Notes: a model not told the origin generated them from the letters alone. A DNA stretch of 64,000 nucleotides from Sandaracinaceae bacterium (GCA_020633195.1 JACKEC010000022.1:157159-221158); one strand, 5' to 3'; positions 1 through 11,355 are shown, counted from the first letter of the stretch. Numbers and translations are program-made.

Positions 1-811
1 GCTTGGCCGCCTTCTCGGCCTCCATCGGCATGTCGGCGTGCGCGATCTTCTCCCGGAGGATCTCGATCTCGTCGTCGTCGTCGGCCTCGCCGAGCTCGCG
101 CCGGATCGCCTTCATCTGCTGCCGCAGGAGGAACTCGCGCTGCGAGCGCGACATCTCCTCCTGGACCATCGTCGAGATCTCCTTCTTGACCTCGTGGACC
201 TGCGCCTGCCGGCCGACCAGCTCGCCGACCTTGCGGAGACGGGCGCGCACGTCGAGCAGCTCGAGCACCTGCTGCTTGGCGGCGGTGCCGACGGGGAGGT
301 TGGAGCAGACGAGATCGGCGAGCGCGCCGGCGTCCTGGACGTTCTCGAGGACGGCGCTGGCCTCGCGGGGGAGGTGCGGCAACAGCTCGAGGAGCGAGCG
401 CGCGCGCTCGCGCAGGTGCGCGGCGAGGGCGTCGATCTCCACGTCCTTCACCGGCGGCTCGTGGATGCGGCGAACGGTCGCCTGCATGAACGGCTCGAGC
501 CCGTGGGCCTCCTCGATCTCCATGCGGCAGATGCCCTGCAGGACGACCGAGTAGTTGCCGCTGCTGAGCCGGATGACCTTGAGCACCCGCGCCAGCGTCC
601 CGAGCTGGTGGATCTGATCGAAGGTCGGATCCTCGGTCTCCGCCTGGAGCTGGGCGATCACCCCGATGGTGGGTCGGTCCCGCCCGAAGGACTCCTCGAT
701 GAGCCGGACCGATCGCGGTCGACCCACGTTGACCGGCACCACCGACGCTGGGAACAGGACGGAGTTCCGGAGGGGAAGGAGAGGGATTCGCTCGGTCCGA
801 TCCTCGCTCAT
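1..811 (-). CDS. lon: Lon-family ATP-dependent protease, N-terminal part (cut by window edge)
   Basis: The reading frame starts at ATG 811 and runs off the left edge, giving about 270 residues. The N-terminus (SEDRTERIPLLPLRNSVLFP) is a clear Lon substrate-binding (LAN) domain, with the LPLRNxVLFP signature and VNVGRPRSV in the usual spacing. Near the cut end a charged helical stretch (REFLLRQQMKAIRRELG) matches the linker before the AAA+ module. The ATPase and Ser-Lys protease domains lie outside the window, so activity cannot be judged. Lon degrades misfolded and regulatory cytoplasmic proteins. No TANNNT box or strong ribosome site stands out upstream of 811. Confidence 0.93.
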   Translation of the reverse strand, partial: MSEDRTERIPLLPLRNSVLFPASVVPVNVGRPRSVRLIEESFGRDRPTIGVIAQLQAETEDPTFDQIHQLGTLARVLKVIRLSSGNYSVVLQGICRMEIEEAHGLEPFMQATVRRIHEPPVKDVEIDALAAHLRERARSLLELLPHLPREASAVLENVQDAGALADLVCSNLPVGTAAKQQVLELLDVRARLRKVGELVGRQAQVHEVKKEISTMVQEEMSRSQREFLLRQQMKAIRRELGEADDDDEIEILREKIAHADMPMEAEKAAK

Positions 812-917
812 GGCGCGGTGGAGAGTGTCGCGCCTGGCCGCTGGATCGCAAGCACGCAGTCTGATAGAAACTGGACGCCTGCACCGGGGTGTGCGACACA
901 GGCCTACAAGGTAGGAC

Positions 918-1121
918 ATGCAGAAGACGTTCTCACTGCTCGCTCCGTGTTTCGCCGCCCTCCTCCTCTCCGGATGCAACGCCGCGATATGGGGTAACCT
1001 CCTCGTGCTCGGCGTCACCGTGGGGATCTTCTTCGGGACCCTCGCCCTCGGGCGCAGCACCGCTGCGACCGCGTCGGCGGAGGCTTCCTCCTCCACCCAG
1101 TCCACGGGTCGGCCGAGCTAG
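918..1121 (+). CDS. small lipoprotein-like protein (67 aa)
   Basis: This 67-residue protein has a hydrophobic N-terminal segment ending in the lipobox LLLSGC (Cys20). A second hydrophobic stretch follows (about residues 25-45), then a Ser/Thr/Ala-rich tail. It is probably a membrane-anchored lipoprotein, or a small inner-membrane protein if the lipobox is not used. AAGGTAGGA just upstream of ATG 918 may be the ribosome site; TACAAG at 905-910 could be a weak -10. It ends in TAG 27 bp before the next gene. No function can be assigned. Confidence 0.65.
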   Translation: MQKTFSLLAPCFAALLLSGCNAAIWGNLLVLGVTVGIFFGTLALGRSTAATASAEASSSTQSTGRPS

Positions 1122-1122
1122 C

Positions 1123-1140
1123 TCCCGCGCTTCCGCGGGG
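1123..1140. terminator. short GC hairpin between genes
   Basis: CCCGCG (1124-1129), a CTTC loop and CGCGGG (1134-1139) form a 6-bp GC stem right after the TAG of the small lipoprotein gene and overlapping the GGGGAG ribosome site of the next gene. There is no T-run. It could attenuate read-through or mask the ribosome site; the role is uncertain. Confidence 0.3.
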
Positions 1141-1148
1141 AGACCCGC

Positions 1149-2273
1149 ATGAGCCAGGAACCGCCCCGCTTCCGGACCCTCGACGATCTGAGCGCCGCCG
1201 AGCTCGAGGGCATCCGCCTCGTCTTGCGGGGGGGCTCGGTCATCGACTGGCACCGCCTCAACTTCGCCGAAGAGCGGGAGGCGACCGAGTTCCTCCGGGC
1301 CCAGGAGCTCGATCCCGAGCGCCCCGCCGACCGCGCCCGCGCCGAGGCAGTGAAGAGCGCGGCGATCTCCTACCTGCGGCGCACCTACGACTTCCCGATC
1401 CCCAAGCAGGTGGCCGAGAAGGACGTCGGCGAGCTGATGCTGCTCGCCTCGAGCAAGGGGCATCGGCAGCTCTGCGCCTGCGCGATCTTGAAGGTGATGC
1501 ACATCATCCATCACCTCGAGGCGCGCGAGCTCCTCTTCATGCTCCCGATCTCCGACCAGGAGCTCTTCCACCTCGTGGAGCAGAAGGTCTACCGGGTCAT
1601 CGGGGGGATGCTCGCGCAGGGCTTCCCCATCCTCGAGTTCATCGGTGGCCGGAAGAACAAGGACTCGCTGTACACGAAGCTCCTCAGCAAGCCCGAGACG
1701 CACGCGGCGCAGATCTACGACAAGCTGCGCTTCCGGGTCGTGACGCGGTCGGCGGAGGACATCTTCCCGACCATGAACTACCTGATGCGGCACCTCTTCG
1801 CGTTCAACTACGTGGTGCCCCGGGAGAGCACGAACACGCTCTTCCCCTTCCGCGACTACTGCAACTCCCACCCGCACCTGTCGCAGATGCTGGAGAAGCT
1901 TCAGCTCGCGGACGACTTCGAGGAGCAGCAGGGCCTGCTCATCGACAACCAGTTCACGGCCAAGAGCTACCGCGTCGTCCACTTCGTGATGGACATGCCG
2001 ATCCGCGTCCCGCAGGAGGTCATGGACCAGGCCCCGCCCGCGGCCTGGGCGCTCGGGCAGGTGATCTTCGGACAGGTGGAGTTCCAGGTCATCGACAGGG
2101 ACACCGAGCAGTCCAACGAGATGGGCGACGCGAGCCACGAGGCCTACAAGCGTCGGCAGCAGGTCGCCGTGGCCCGCCGGCTCAAGGTGGGCTTGCAGGC
2201 CGAGGCGCGGCCTCAGGCGGACGCGCCGCCCGCCCCCGCCCTCAAGCGACGCCGACGCAAGCCGACGCGCTAG
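1149..2273 (+). CDS. TIGR04552-like protein resembling a RelA/SpoT nucleotidyltransferase
   Basis: This 374-residue soluble protein starts at ATG 1149 behind GGGGAG. I think it belongs to the myxobacterial family TIGR04552 (recalled, not searched). The middle resembles the RelA/SpoT synthetase fold: GGRKNKDSLYTKL followed by IYDKLRFRVVTRSAEDIFPT corresponds to the KxxSIYxKM and DIxAVRVLV strands. Later, NQFTAKSYRVVHF and VEFQVIDRDTEQSNEMGDASHEAYKRR correspond in order to NGYQSLHT and VEVQIRT...AEHGxAAHWxYK. An N-terminal helical region (residues 1-150) and a basic C-terminal tail (KRRRRKPTR) flank it. Whether it makes (p)ppGpp is unknown. It converges on the kinase gene, with stop codons 10 bp apart. 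Confidence 0.75.
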   Translation: MSQEPPRFRTLDDLSAAELEGIRLVLRGGSVIDWHRLNFAEEREATEFLRAQELDPERPADRARAEAVKSAAISYLRRTYDFPIPKQVAEKDVGELMLLASSKGHRQLCACAILKVMHIIHHLEARELLFMLPISDQELFHLVEQKVYRVIGGMLAQGFPILEFIGGRKNKDSLYTKLLSKPETHAAQIYDKLRFRVVTRSAEDIFPTMNYLMRHLFAFNYVVPRESTNTLFPFRDYCNSHPHLSQMLEKLQLADDFEEQQGLLIDNQFTAKSYRVVHFVMDMPIRVPQEVMDQAPPAAWALGQVIFGQVEFQVIDRDTEQSNEMGDASHEAYKRRQQVAVARRLKVGLQAEARPQADAPPAPALKRRRRKPTR

Positions 2274-2283
2274 CCGCTAGCCG

Positions 2284-2287
<4 letters not shown>
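2270..2287. repeat. tandem CTAGCCG repeat at convergent stop codons
   Basis: CTAG occurs three times at 7-bp intervals (2270, 2277, 2284) with CCG between them. The outer copies supply the TAG stops of the genes on both sides. CTAG is usually scarce in bacterial DNA. The layout resembles the CTAG-bounded elements at 36.0 and 49.6 kb without any insert. Confidence 0.5.
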
Positions 2288-4803
<2,516 letters not shown>

Positions 4804-4942
4804 TTCATCGACCTCCGACCCGAAGGGTGCACGAAGTCTGCACACCCATCAACGACGTAACGCACACGAAGTGAAGTTTGGTGGGCTGGATACCTACATC
4901 ATGGGGGCTACAGCCCCGGGCTCCCCGGCCCCAGAAATGCGT

Positions 4943-4975
4943 CGAGGGGACCAGCCACCCCGGCCGGTCCCCTCG
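4943..4975 (-). terminator. intrinsic terminator after the secreted lipoprotein gene
   Basis: CGAGGGGACC (4943-4952) and GGTCCCCTCG (4966-4975) form a perfect 10-bp stem with a 13-nt loop, 25 nt past the stop of the minus-strand gene at 5001. On that strand the hairpin is followed by CATTTCT, a short T-rich tail. Confidence 0.55.
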
Positions 4976-5000
4976 CAGCGTCGGTCGAGAGACCGAGTGA

Positions 5001-6038
5001 TCAGAACGTGGCGTCGACGCCGCTGAACGTCAGACCGAGCGAGACCGCGTCGCAGACCGCCGGGTCGGCGGAGCTCGGGGTCACGTCGGCGACGCTCTCG
5101 ACGACCGTACGGACGGTGTCCTCGATGCCGGGCATGATCGCGCTCGCCGCCTCGACGATCGCGTCGACGGTGACGACGCCGCCGATGGAGCCGTTCGTCA
5201 TCGCCGTCTCGGTGATGTTGAAGCGGACCTGGGCCTGCGTGATCATGAGGGTCAGGTTGAAGTCACCCGCCATGATCGAGAGCGGGAGCGACGGGGTGGC
5301 GACGCGGAGACGGCCCGCGAAGATGTCACCCTGGACGGGGGCGCCGAGGGTCATCGTGCTGGTGAAGGTCTGACCGCCCGCGAGGCCGCCGCCGGAGCCC
5401 TCCGTCGGCATGCCGCCGCCGGGGACCTCGCCGAGGTGCATCTGCACCATGACGTTCGAGTCGTACATGAAGTCGTTCACGCCGCTCACCTCGACCATGA
5501 GGATGAGCGAGCCCTCGAGGATCTGACGCTGAAGCGTCGCGTCGAGGCAGCCGGCGGTCATCATGCCGGGGCAGTCGGCGGCGTCGAGGAGACCCTCGAT
5601 GGTGCCGACGAGGCCCTGGAGCGCGTTGTCGACACCGACGTGCGAGCTGTCGGTGACCGAGATGAAGTCCTGGTTGAACTCTTCGCAGTTCGCCTCGATG
5701 TCGGTCGAGCCGTTGCCCGAGTCGAGACCGTCGACGTTGAAGCCGGCCGCCTGCGAGCGCTGCGGGCCGTCACCATCGGGATCCGGAGTCGCCTCCGGCA
5801 GCGCGACCGTGCCGATGACGTAGGTCAGCGTCCGATCGGCGAACCCTTCGGGCAGCTCGATCGTCCGCGCCGCGTCGGTGTTCGCGGGCGTGTCCGTCAT
5901 GCACGGCGGCGCGGCCCCAGCCGCGCAGTTCTCGTCGCGCGCCGGGAACGTGAACGTGTTCTCGGACGGCGTCTCGCCGCCGCAGCCGACCATCATGCCG
6001 CTGATGGCCAGTACACAAGCCAACTTCTTGGAATCCAT
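5001..6038 (-). CDS. secreted lipoprotein, unknown function
   Basis: This 345-residue protein starts at ATG 6038, with GGAGGA upstream. A signal peptide ends in a lipobox-like MMVGC (Cys19), and the mature protein begins GGETPSENTF. The rest is soluble, Gly/Thr/Asp-rich and beta-prone, with several Cys in the N-terminal half (CAAGAAPPC, DCPGMMTAGC) that could form disulfides outside the membrane. I recognise no domain. It is monocistronic, with its own promoter and terminator. Confidence 0.75.
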   Translation of the reverse strand: MDSKKLACVLAISGMMVGCGGETPSENTFTFPARDENCAAGAAPPCMTDTPANTDAARTIELPEGFADRTLTYVIGTVALPEATPDPDGDGPQRSQAAGFNVDGLDSGNGSTDIEANCEEFNQDFISVTDSSHVGVDNALQGLVGTIEGLLDAADCPGMMTAGCLDATLQRQILEGSLILMVEVSGVNDFMYDSNVMVQMHLGEVPGGGMPTEGSGGGLAGGQTFTSTMTLGAPVQGDIFAGRLRVATPSLPLSIMAGDFNLTLMITQAQVRFNITETAMTNGSIGGVVTVDAIVEAASAIMPGIEDTVRTVVESVADVTPSSADPAVCDAVSLGLTFSGVDATF

Positions 6039-6102
6039 CCCAGTCCTCCTGCTCGTCCGTCGAGCGCCCCACGAGCCGATACCGTGCCCGTAAGCGAGCG
6101 CC

Positions 6103-6131
6103 TTTTAGCACGCGTGAGTTGCGCGCTTCAA
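6103..6131 (-). promoter_or_regulatory. sigma-70-like promoter for the lipoprotein gene at 6038
   Basis: On the minus strand TTGAAG (6131-6126) and CTAAAA (6108-6103) are 17 bp apart, giving a leader of about 60 nt before ATG 6038. An inverted repeat CCCACGAT/ATCGTGGG (6138-6145 and 6169-6176) lies between this promoter and the divergent ketosynthase gene and could be a shared operator. Confidence 0.4.
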
Positions 6132-6247
6132 GGCGTCCCCCACGATAGCCGAGCCGTGGAGGGCCCACATCGTGGGTGGAGAGTGAATCCACCTTACAGT
6201 CACCCGTCAATCACGGGCTTGATGCGCTCGACACGTTGGGATAAGCC

Positions 6248-7432
6248 GTGGCCGTCGTGGTCATGACCCCGCTCCCCATCACGGCGTGGTCTGCCGTCAA
6301 CGCCCTGGGACGCTCGACGGCGGACGTCCTCGCGGCTCTCGATGAGGGGCGCAGCGGCCTCGGTCCGTCTCCTCTGCCCACGACCATGGAGACCGTCGTG
6401 GGCGCGGTTCCTGGCGCGCTCGACCCGCTGCCCGAGGCCCTCGCGCCCTACGACACGCGGCTCGCCCGCATCGGCTGGCTCGCGTTCCAGGAGGTCCGGC
6501 CGGCGCTCGACGCGGCGGTCGCCCGGTGGGGGGCCCACCGCGTGGCGATCGTCCTCGGGACGAGCACCGGGGGTCTCGAGGAGACCGAGCAGGCGTTCGA
6601 TCACTGGCTCCGCGAGGGGACCATCCCCTCGAGCTACGACTATGAGCGACAGCACAACTTCGCCGCCTTCGGCGAGATGCTCGCGCAGACCAGCGGGGTG
6701 ACCGGGCCGGTCTACGTCGTCAGCACCGCCTGCTCCTCGAGCGGGAAGGTGGCCGCGTCGGCGGCTCGCCTGATCCGGATGGGCCTCGTCGACGCGGTCC
6801 TCATCGGCGGCATCGACAGCCTCACCCGGATGACCATCCAGGGCTTCCACAGCCTGGGCATCCTCTCGGGCACGAGCTGCCGCCCGTTCGGCGCGGAGCG
6901 CGACGGGATCAACATCGGCGAGGGCGCGGCGCTCTTGCTCGTCGAGCGCGAGGCGCCGGACGCGCGCGTGGTGCTGCTCGGCGTGGGCGAGTCGGCCGAC
7001 GCGTACCGGATGAGCTCGCCGGAGCCGACCGGCCGCGGCGCTCGAGAGGCGATGGAGCGAGCCCTCGCGCAGGCCGGGCTCGGCGCGGGCGACCTCGATC
7101 ACATCAACGCGCACGGCACCGCGACGCAGCTCAACGACGCCGCCGAGTCGCTCGCCATCCACGCGCTCTTCGGGGCGAGCGTCCCCGTCACGTCGACCAA
7201 GGGCTACACCGGTCACCTCCTCGGCGGGGCCGGGGGGACCGAGATGGTCTTCGCGATCCACGCGATCCTCGAGGGTCGGCTGCCCGCCACGCTCGGCGCG
7301 ATGCCGCTCGACCCCGAGGTCGCGATCGACGTCGTGACCGAGGCGCGCGAGCTCCGCGTCCGCACGGTGCTCAGCAACTCCTTCGCGTTCGGCGGCAGCA
7401 ACGTCAGCGTCGTCGTGGGAGCCGCGCGTTGA
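6248..7432 (+). CDS. beta-ketoacyl-ACP synthase (FabF/ApeO-like)
   Basis: This 394-residue enzyme condenses malonyl-ACP with a growing acyl chain. It has a complete thiolase-fold Cys-His-His set: Cys162 in VVSTACSSSG, His289 in HINAHGTAT and His323 in STKGYTGHLLGG. The GTG start at 6248 has a weak GGGATAA upstream; ATG 6263 is an alternative. It is the first gene of a four-gene block whose third and fourth genes are a ketoreductase and another ketosynthase, and the second is a ketosynthase-like protein without Cys. That layout matches the KS/CLF pair plus KR and KS of aryl-polyene and flexirubin clusters (family knowledge). It is therefore more likely a secondary-metabolite enzyme than housekeeping FabF. 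Confidence 0.9.
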   Translation: MAVVVMTPLPITAWSAVNALGRSTADVLAALDEGRSGLGPSPLPTTMETVVGAVPGALDPLPEALAPYDTRLARIGWLAFQEVRPALDAAVARWGAHRVAIVLGTSTGGLEETEQAFDHWLREGTIPSSYDYERQHNFAAFGEMLAQTSGVTGPVYVVSTACSSSGKVAASAARLIRMGLVDAVLIGGIDSLTRMTIQGFHSLGILSGTSCRPFGAERDGINIGEGAALLLVEREAPDARVVLLGVGESADAYRMSSPEPTGRGAREAMERALAQAGLGAGDLDHINAHGTATQLNDAAESLAIHALFGASVPVTSTKGYTGHLLGGAGGTEMVFAIHAILEGRLPATLGAMPLDPEVAIDVVTEARELRVRTVLSNSFAFGGSNVSVVVGAAR

Positions 7433-8187
7433 GGCCCATCCACATCGTCGGCTTCGGCCTCTGGACGCCCGGCTTCCCGGATCCCACGGCCTGGCGTGAG
7501 GGCCGGCCCGATCCCGACGTGGTGAAGCCGCCGTGTCGGCTCGTGAACGCGCGGCTCAAGCGCGGGTCGAGCCGGTTCGCGAACATGCTCGGCGAGGTCG
7601 TCGAGCAAGCCGCGACGGCGGCGTCGATCGACGTGACGAAGGTGCCCACCTTCTACGGGTCGAGCCTCGGCGAGATCGAGACGATGGTGACCCTGCTGCG
7701 CATGCTCTACGAGGAGGAGGGCAAGCTCAGCCCCAACCGCTTCAAGAACAGCGTGCACAACGCGGCGAGCGGCCTGGTGTCCATCGGCACCGAGAACACC
7801 GCGTTCTCCACCGCGATCGCGGGCGGCACGCGGAGCTTCGAGGCGACGCTGATCGAGGCGTGGGCCTACCTCGAGCAGGAGGGGGGCTCGGTGATCCTCG
7901 CGGTCGCGGACGACCGCGCGCCGGAGCCGCTCGACGCCCTCGACGACCACGAGGCGCTCGCGATCGGGATCGCGCTGGCCCTCGAAGGCGACGGACCTCG
8001 GCTCGAGGGCCTCCGCGCGGGCGAGCCCGTCGATCGCAACGCGAACCTGAGCGCCGCGCTGCGGGCGAGCTGCGCGTCGCCCGGCCTCGAGCTGCTCGAC
8101 GCCGTGCTGGCTCGCCGCGCCGGGCCGGTCGCGCTGTCTCCGCTCGGCGGCCCGCAGCTGGTTGCCGACCTGGTCCTGCCGGCGTAG
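7429..8187 (+). CDS. ketosynthase-like chain-length-factor protein lacking the active Cys
   Basis: This 252-residue protein starts at TTG 7429, overlapping the previous stop as TTGA. It resembles the beta-ketoacyl synthase N-terminal half (KNSVHNAASGLVSIGTENTA). The position of the catalytic Cys is Phe126 (NTAFSTAIAGG), and the C-terminal half with the two His is absent. It therefore cannot condense chains itself. It probably pairs with the upstream ketosynthase as a chain-length factor, the role assigned to ApeC with ApeO in the E. coli aryl-polyene system. Translational coupling to its partner supports this. Confidence 0.8.
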   Translation: MRPIHIVGFGLWTPGFPDPTAWREGRPDPDVVKPPCRLVNARLKRGSSRFANMLGEVVEQAATAASIDVTKVPTFYGSSLGEIETMVTLLRMLYEEEGKLSPNRFKNSVHNAASGLVSIGTENTAFSTAIAGGTRSFEATLIEAWAYLEQEGGSVILAVADDRAPEPLDALDDHEALAIGIALALEGDGPRLEGLRAGEPVDRNANLSAALRASCASPGLELLDAVLARRAGPVALSPLGGPQLVADLVLPA

Positions 8188-8196
8188 GCACGCGAC

Positions 8197-8928
8197 ATGG
8201 CGGGGGCGAAGCGAGCGCTGATCACGGGGGCGAGCCGAGGGATCGGGGCGGCCATCGCGCGCGGCCTGGCCGAGGACGGCTACGCCGTGATCCTCAACTA
8301 CAGGAGCCGGGACGACGAGGCCGAGGCGGTCCGCGCGAGCATCGAGGCCGCCGGGGGCGAGGCGTCGCTCTGCCGCTTCGACGTGGTCGACGGAGCGGCC
8401 GCCGAGGCGGCGCTCGAGGGGCTGCTCGCGGCCGACCCCCGACCGATCGGGGTGCTCGTGAACAACGCGGGGGTCAACGACGACGTGCCGTTCCCCGCGA
8501 TGAGCCGCGAGCAGTGGTCGCGGGTGATCACGACCACGCTCGACGGCTTCTACAACGTCACGCGGCCGCTCGTGATGCCGATGGTGCGGGCCCGCTGGGG
8601 GCGCATCGTGAACGTCGCGAGCATCAGCGGCGTGATCGGCAACCGCGGCCAGGTGAACTACAGCGCCGCGAAGGCGGGCCTGATCGGCGCGACGAAGGCG
8701 CTCGCGCAGGAGATGGCGAAGCGCAAGGTCACCGTCAACGCGGTGGCGCCGGGGCCCATCGAGACGGACATGCTCGAGGGCGCGCCGCTCGAGCACATCC
8801 TCAAGGCGATCCCGATGCGCCGGGTCGGCACCGTCGACGAGGTCGCGGGGGCCGTCCGGTTCCTGTGCAGCGACTCGGCCGCCTACATCACCGGTCAGGT
8901 GCTCGGGATCAGCGGGGGCCTCGGCTGA
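8197..8928 (+). CDS. 3-oxoacyl-ACP reductase (FabG/ApeQ-like)
   Basis: This 243-residue short-chain dehydrogenase has the NADP(H) motif TGASRGIGAAIARG at the N-terminus, LVNNAG, the catalytic Ser in NVASISG and YSAAKAG for the Tyr-Lys pair. The C-terminus ends in TGQVLGISGGLG as in FabG. It should reduce 3-ketoacyl-ACP to 3-hydroxyacyl-ACP after each condensation. It starts at ATG 8197, 9 bp after the chain-length-factor-like gene, and the next ketosynthase starts 1 bp after its stop. Making a polyene would also need a dehydratase, and none is visible here. Confidence 0.92.
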   Translation: MAGAKRALITGASRGIGAAIARGLAEDGYAVILNYRSRDDEAEAVRASIEAAGGEASLCRFDVVDGAAAEAALEGLLAADPRPIGVLVNNAGVNDDVPFPAMSREQWSRVITTTLDGFYNVTRPLVMPMVRARWGRIVNVASISGVIGNRGQVNYSAAKAGLIGATKALAQEMAKRKVTVNAVAPGPIETDMLEGAPLEHILKAIPMRRVGTVDEVAGAVRFLCSDSAAYITGQVLGISGGLG

Positions 8929-8929
8929 G

Positions 8930-10150
8930 GTGACCCGCGTCGCGATCACCGGAGTCGGGCTGATCACCCCCATCGGTCACTCGCTCGACGCGATCTCGGA
9001 GGCGCTGCGGGGCGACGCGAGCGGCGTGCGCGCGCAGGACGCGTGGGCGGCGATCGGGCACCTCGCGACGCGCGTGGCCGGCGAGGTGGGCGAGGTCTCG
9101 CTCAAGGGCCGGGACCGCAAGAAGATCCGGAGCATGGGCCGCGTCGCGCGCCTCGCGTTGCTCGCGACGGAGGACGCGGTCCGGGCCGCGGGCGTCGAGG
9201 GCCTCGAGGATCCGCGCGTCGGGCTCGCGTACGGCTCCACCCACGGCAGCTCGAGCGCCTACGTCGACTTCGCGCGCCCCTTGTTCGCGCGGGACAGCTT
9301 CGAGGGGCTGCCCTCCACGAGCTACCTGAAGTTCATGAGCCACACGTGCGCGGCCAACCTGGCCTCGTACTACGGCATCCGCGGCCGGGTCATCAGCACG
9401 TGCGCGGCCTGCGTCAGCGGCAGCCAGGCGATCGGCGCCGGGGTCGAGGCCATCCGGGCGGGCAAGGCCGACGTGATGATCTGCGGCGGCGCCGAGGAGC
9501 TACACTGGACGCACGCTGGCGTGTTCGACGTGATGATGGCGACCTCGACCCGGTACAACGAGCGGCCGAGCGCGACCCCTCGCCCGTTCGACGCGGATCG
9601 CGACGGGCTCGTCGTCTCCGAGGGCGCCGCGACCGTCGTGCTCGAGCGCATGGACCGCGCGATCGCGCGCGGCGCGCCGATCTACGCCGAGGTCCTGGGC
9701 TACGGCACCAACTGCGACGGGACCCACGTGACCAACCCGAGCGCCGACGGGATGGCCGGGGCGATCCGGCTCGCGCTCGAGGACGCCGCGATCTCGGCCG
9801 ACCGCGTCGACTACGTCAACGCCCACGCGACGGCGACGGAGGTCGGTGACATCGTCGAGAGCCAGGCGATGCACGAGGTCCTCGGCGACGGCGTCCCCGT
9901 CAGCTCGTCCAAGGGGTTCCTCGGCCACTCGCTCGGGGCCTGCGGCGCCATCGAGGTGGCCCTATGCCTGGCGATGATGCGTGACCGGTTCCTCGCGCCC
10001 ACGAAGAACCTCGCGCGGGTCGACCCGCGGTGCGCGCCGCTCGACCACGTCATCGGAGACGCCCGCGAGGCCGCGCCCCGGGTCGTGATGACCAACAACT
10101 TCGCGTTCGGCGGGATCAACACCTCGCTGATCCTCGGGAGCCTCCAATGA
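8930..10150 (+). CDS. beta-ketoacyl-ACP synthase (FabB/ApeR-like)
   Basis: This is the second full ketosynthase, 406 residues, GTG start at 8930. The active-site Cys161 lies in STCAACVSGSQAIG, whose spacing to IG matches FabB-type enzymes. His299 is in YVNAHATAT and His333 in SSKGFLGHSLGA. It differs clearly from the ketosynthase at 6248, so the two may act at different steps, as ApeO/ApeC and ApeR do (inference). Its stop overlaps the next start as ATGA. Confidence 0.9.
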   Translation: MTRVAITGVGLITPIGHSLDAISEALRGDASGVRAQDAWAAIGHLATRVAGEVGEVSLKGRDRKKIRSMGRVARLALLATEDAVRAAGVEGLEDPRVGLAYGSTHGSSSAYVDFARPLFARDSFEGLPSTSYLKFMSHTCAANLASYYGIRGRVISTCAACVSGSQAIGAGVEAIRAGKADVMICGGAEELHWTHAGVFDVMMATSTRYNERPSATPRPFDADRDGLVVSEGAATVVLERMDRAIARGAPIYAEVLGYGTNCDGTHVTNPSADGMAGAIRLALEDAAISADRVDYVNAHATATEVGDIVESQAMHEVLGDGVPVSSSKGFLGHSLGACGAIEVALCLAMMRDRFLAPTKNLARVDPRCAPLDHVIGDAREAAPRVVMTNNFAFGGINTSLILGSLQ

Positions 10151-11355
10151 CAGAGCAGTACGACGTCGCCGTGATCGGGGGAGGCCCGAGCGGCTCCACC
10201 GCCGCCCACCTCCTCGCCGAGGGCGGCGCCAAGGTCCTCGTGATCGAGCGCGAGGTGTTCCCTCGCTTCCACATCGGCGAGTCGCTCTTGCCGGCGAGCA
10301 TGGAGGTCTTCGAGCGCCTCGGCTTCGATCCGTGCACCAAGGATCACGTCCGCAAGGCGGGCGCTCAGTTCTTCGACGAGCCCAAGGGGCTCGCCGCGAC
10401 GTATCTCTTCTCCGACTCGCTCGGCGGCGCGGCGCACGCGTACCAGGTCGACCGCGCGGCGTTCGACCTCGCCTTGATCGAGGGCGCCGAGCGCGCGGGC
10501 GCGACGGTCCACCAGGGCGAGCGCGTCACCGACGTCGAGCTCGACGAGCACGGCCGGCCCCCGATCGTGAAGACCACCAAGGGCCGCTACGAGGCGCGCT
10601 ACGTCCTCGACGCGACGGGCCTCGACTCGTTCTTCGGGTACGCGAACGGCTCTCGGCGTCGGATCGACGCGTTCGGGCTCGGGGCGATCTTCGCCCACTA
10701 CGCCGACCTCAAGCCGGAGATCGCGACCGAGCTCGCGGTGACGGGGAACGTGAAGATCATGTTCCTCGACGACGGCTGGATCTGGGCCATCCCGCTCGGC
10801 GAGGGGCGCCTCAGCGTCGGCCTCGTGACCCGGCGCAAGGGGCTCCAGACCCACTGGCTCGACGAGGCGATGGCCCAGAGCCCGGAGATGCGGCGCATCC
10901 TCGAGGGGGCGACGCAGGTGGGCCCGCACCACCGGCTGGCGAGCTTCTCGTTCTTCAACGACCAGTCCTACGGCCCGCGGTGGAGCTGCATCGGGGACGC
11001 CGCGTGCTTCCTCGACCCCGTGTTCTCGTCGGGGGTCACGTTCGCGATGCTCGGCGCGGCGCGCGCCGCCGATCGGCTCGTGCCCGCGCTCGCGGGCGGC
11101 CACGAGGGGGGCGCGGAGCTCATGAGCGAGCACGCGGCCGAGATGAAGCACGCCTACGACGTCTTCGCGACGATCATCCTCGCGTTCTATCGGCGGCGCG
11201 TCCTGCCCGACCTCTTCTTCACGTCCGAGCAGAGCAGCGTGCTGAGAAAAGGCATGACCAGCATCCTCGCCGGCGACGTCTGGCGCGGGGACAACGACTT
11301 CCTCGACATGCTCTGGCGGTCGCGCATGAGGGTTCAGCTCGAGCGCGGGGTGTGA
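10147..11355 (+). CDS. FAD-dependent oxidoreductase of the tryptophan-halogenase-like family
   Basis: This 402-residue protein starts at ATG 10147, inside the previous stop. The FAD-binding motif VIGGGPSGSTAAHLLAEGG is at the N-terminus, followed by HIGESLLPAS. A mid-protein GWIWAIPL resembles the GWxWxIP motif of flavin-dependent halogenases, and DPVFSSGVTFAMLGA near the C-terminus is the second flavin site seen in that family. Such proteins are common in aryl-polyene and flexirubin clusters, where they may halogenate or hydroxylate the aryl head. Substrate and reaction are not shown by the sequence. Confidence 0.82.
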   Translation: MTEQYDVAVIGGGPSGSTAAHLLAEGGAKVLVIEREVFPRFHIGESLLPASMEVFERLGFDPCTKDHVRKAGAQFFDEPKGLAATYLFSDSLGGAAHAYQVDRAAFDLALIEGAERAGATVHQGERVTDVELDEHGRPPIVKTTKGRYEARYVLDATGLDSFFGYANGSRRRIDAFGLGAIFAHYADLKPEIATELAVTGNVKIMFLDDGWIWAIPLGEGRLSVGLVTRRKGLQTHWLDEAMAQSPEMRRILEGATQVGPHHRLASFSFFNDQSYGPRWSCIGDAACFLDPVFSSGVTFAMLGAARAADRLVPALAGGHEGGAELMSEHAAEMKHAYDVFATIILAFYRRRVLPDLFFTSEQSSVLRKGMTSILAGDVWRGDNDFLDMLWRSRMRVQLERGV

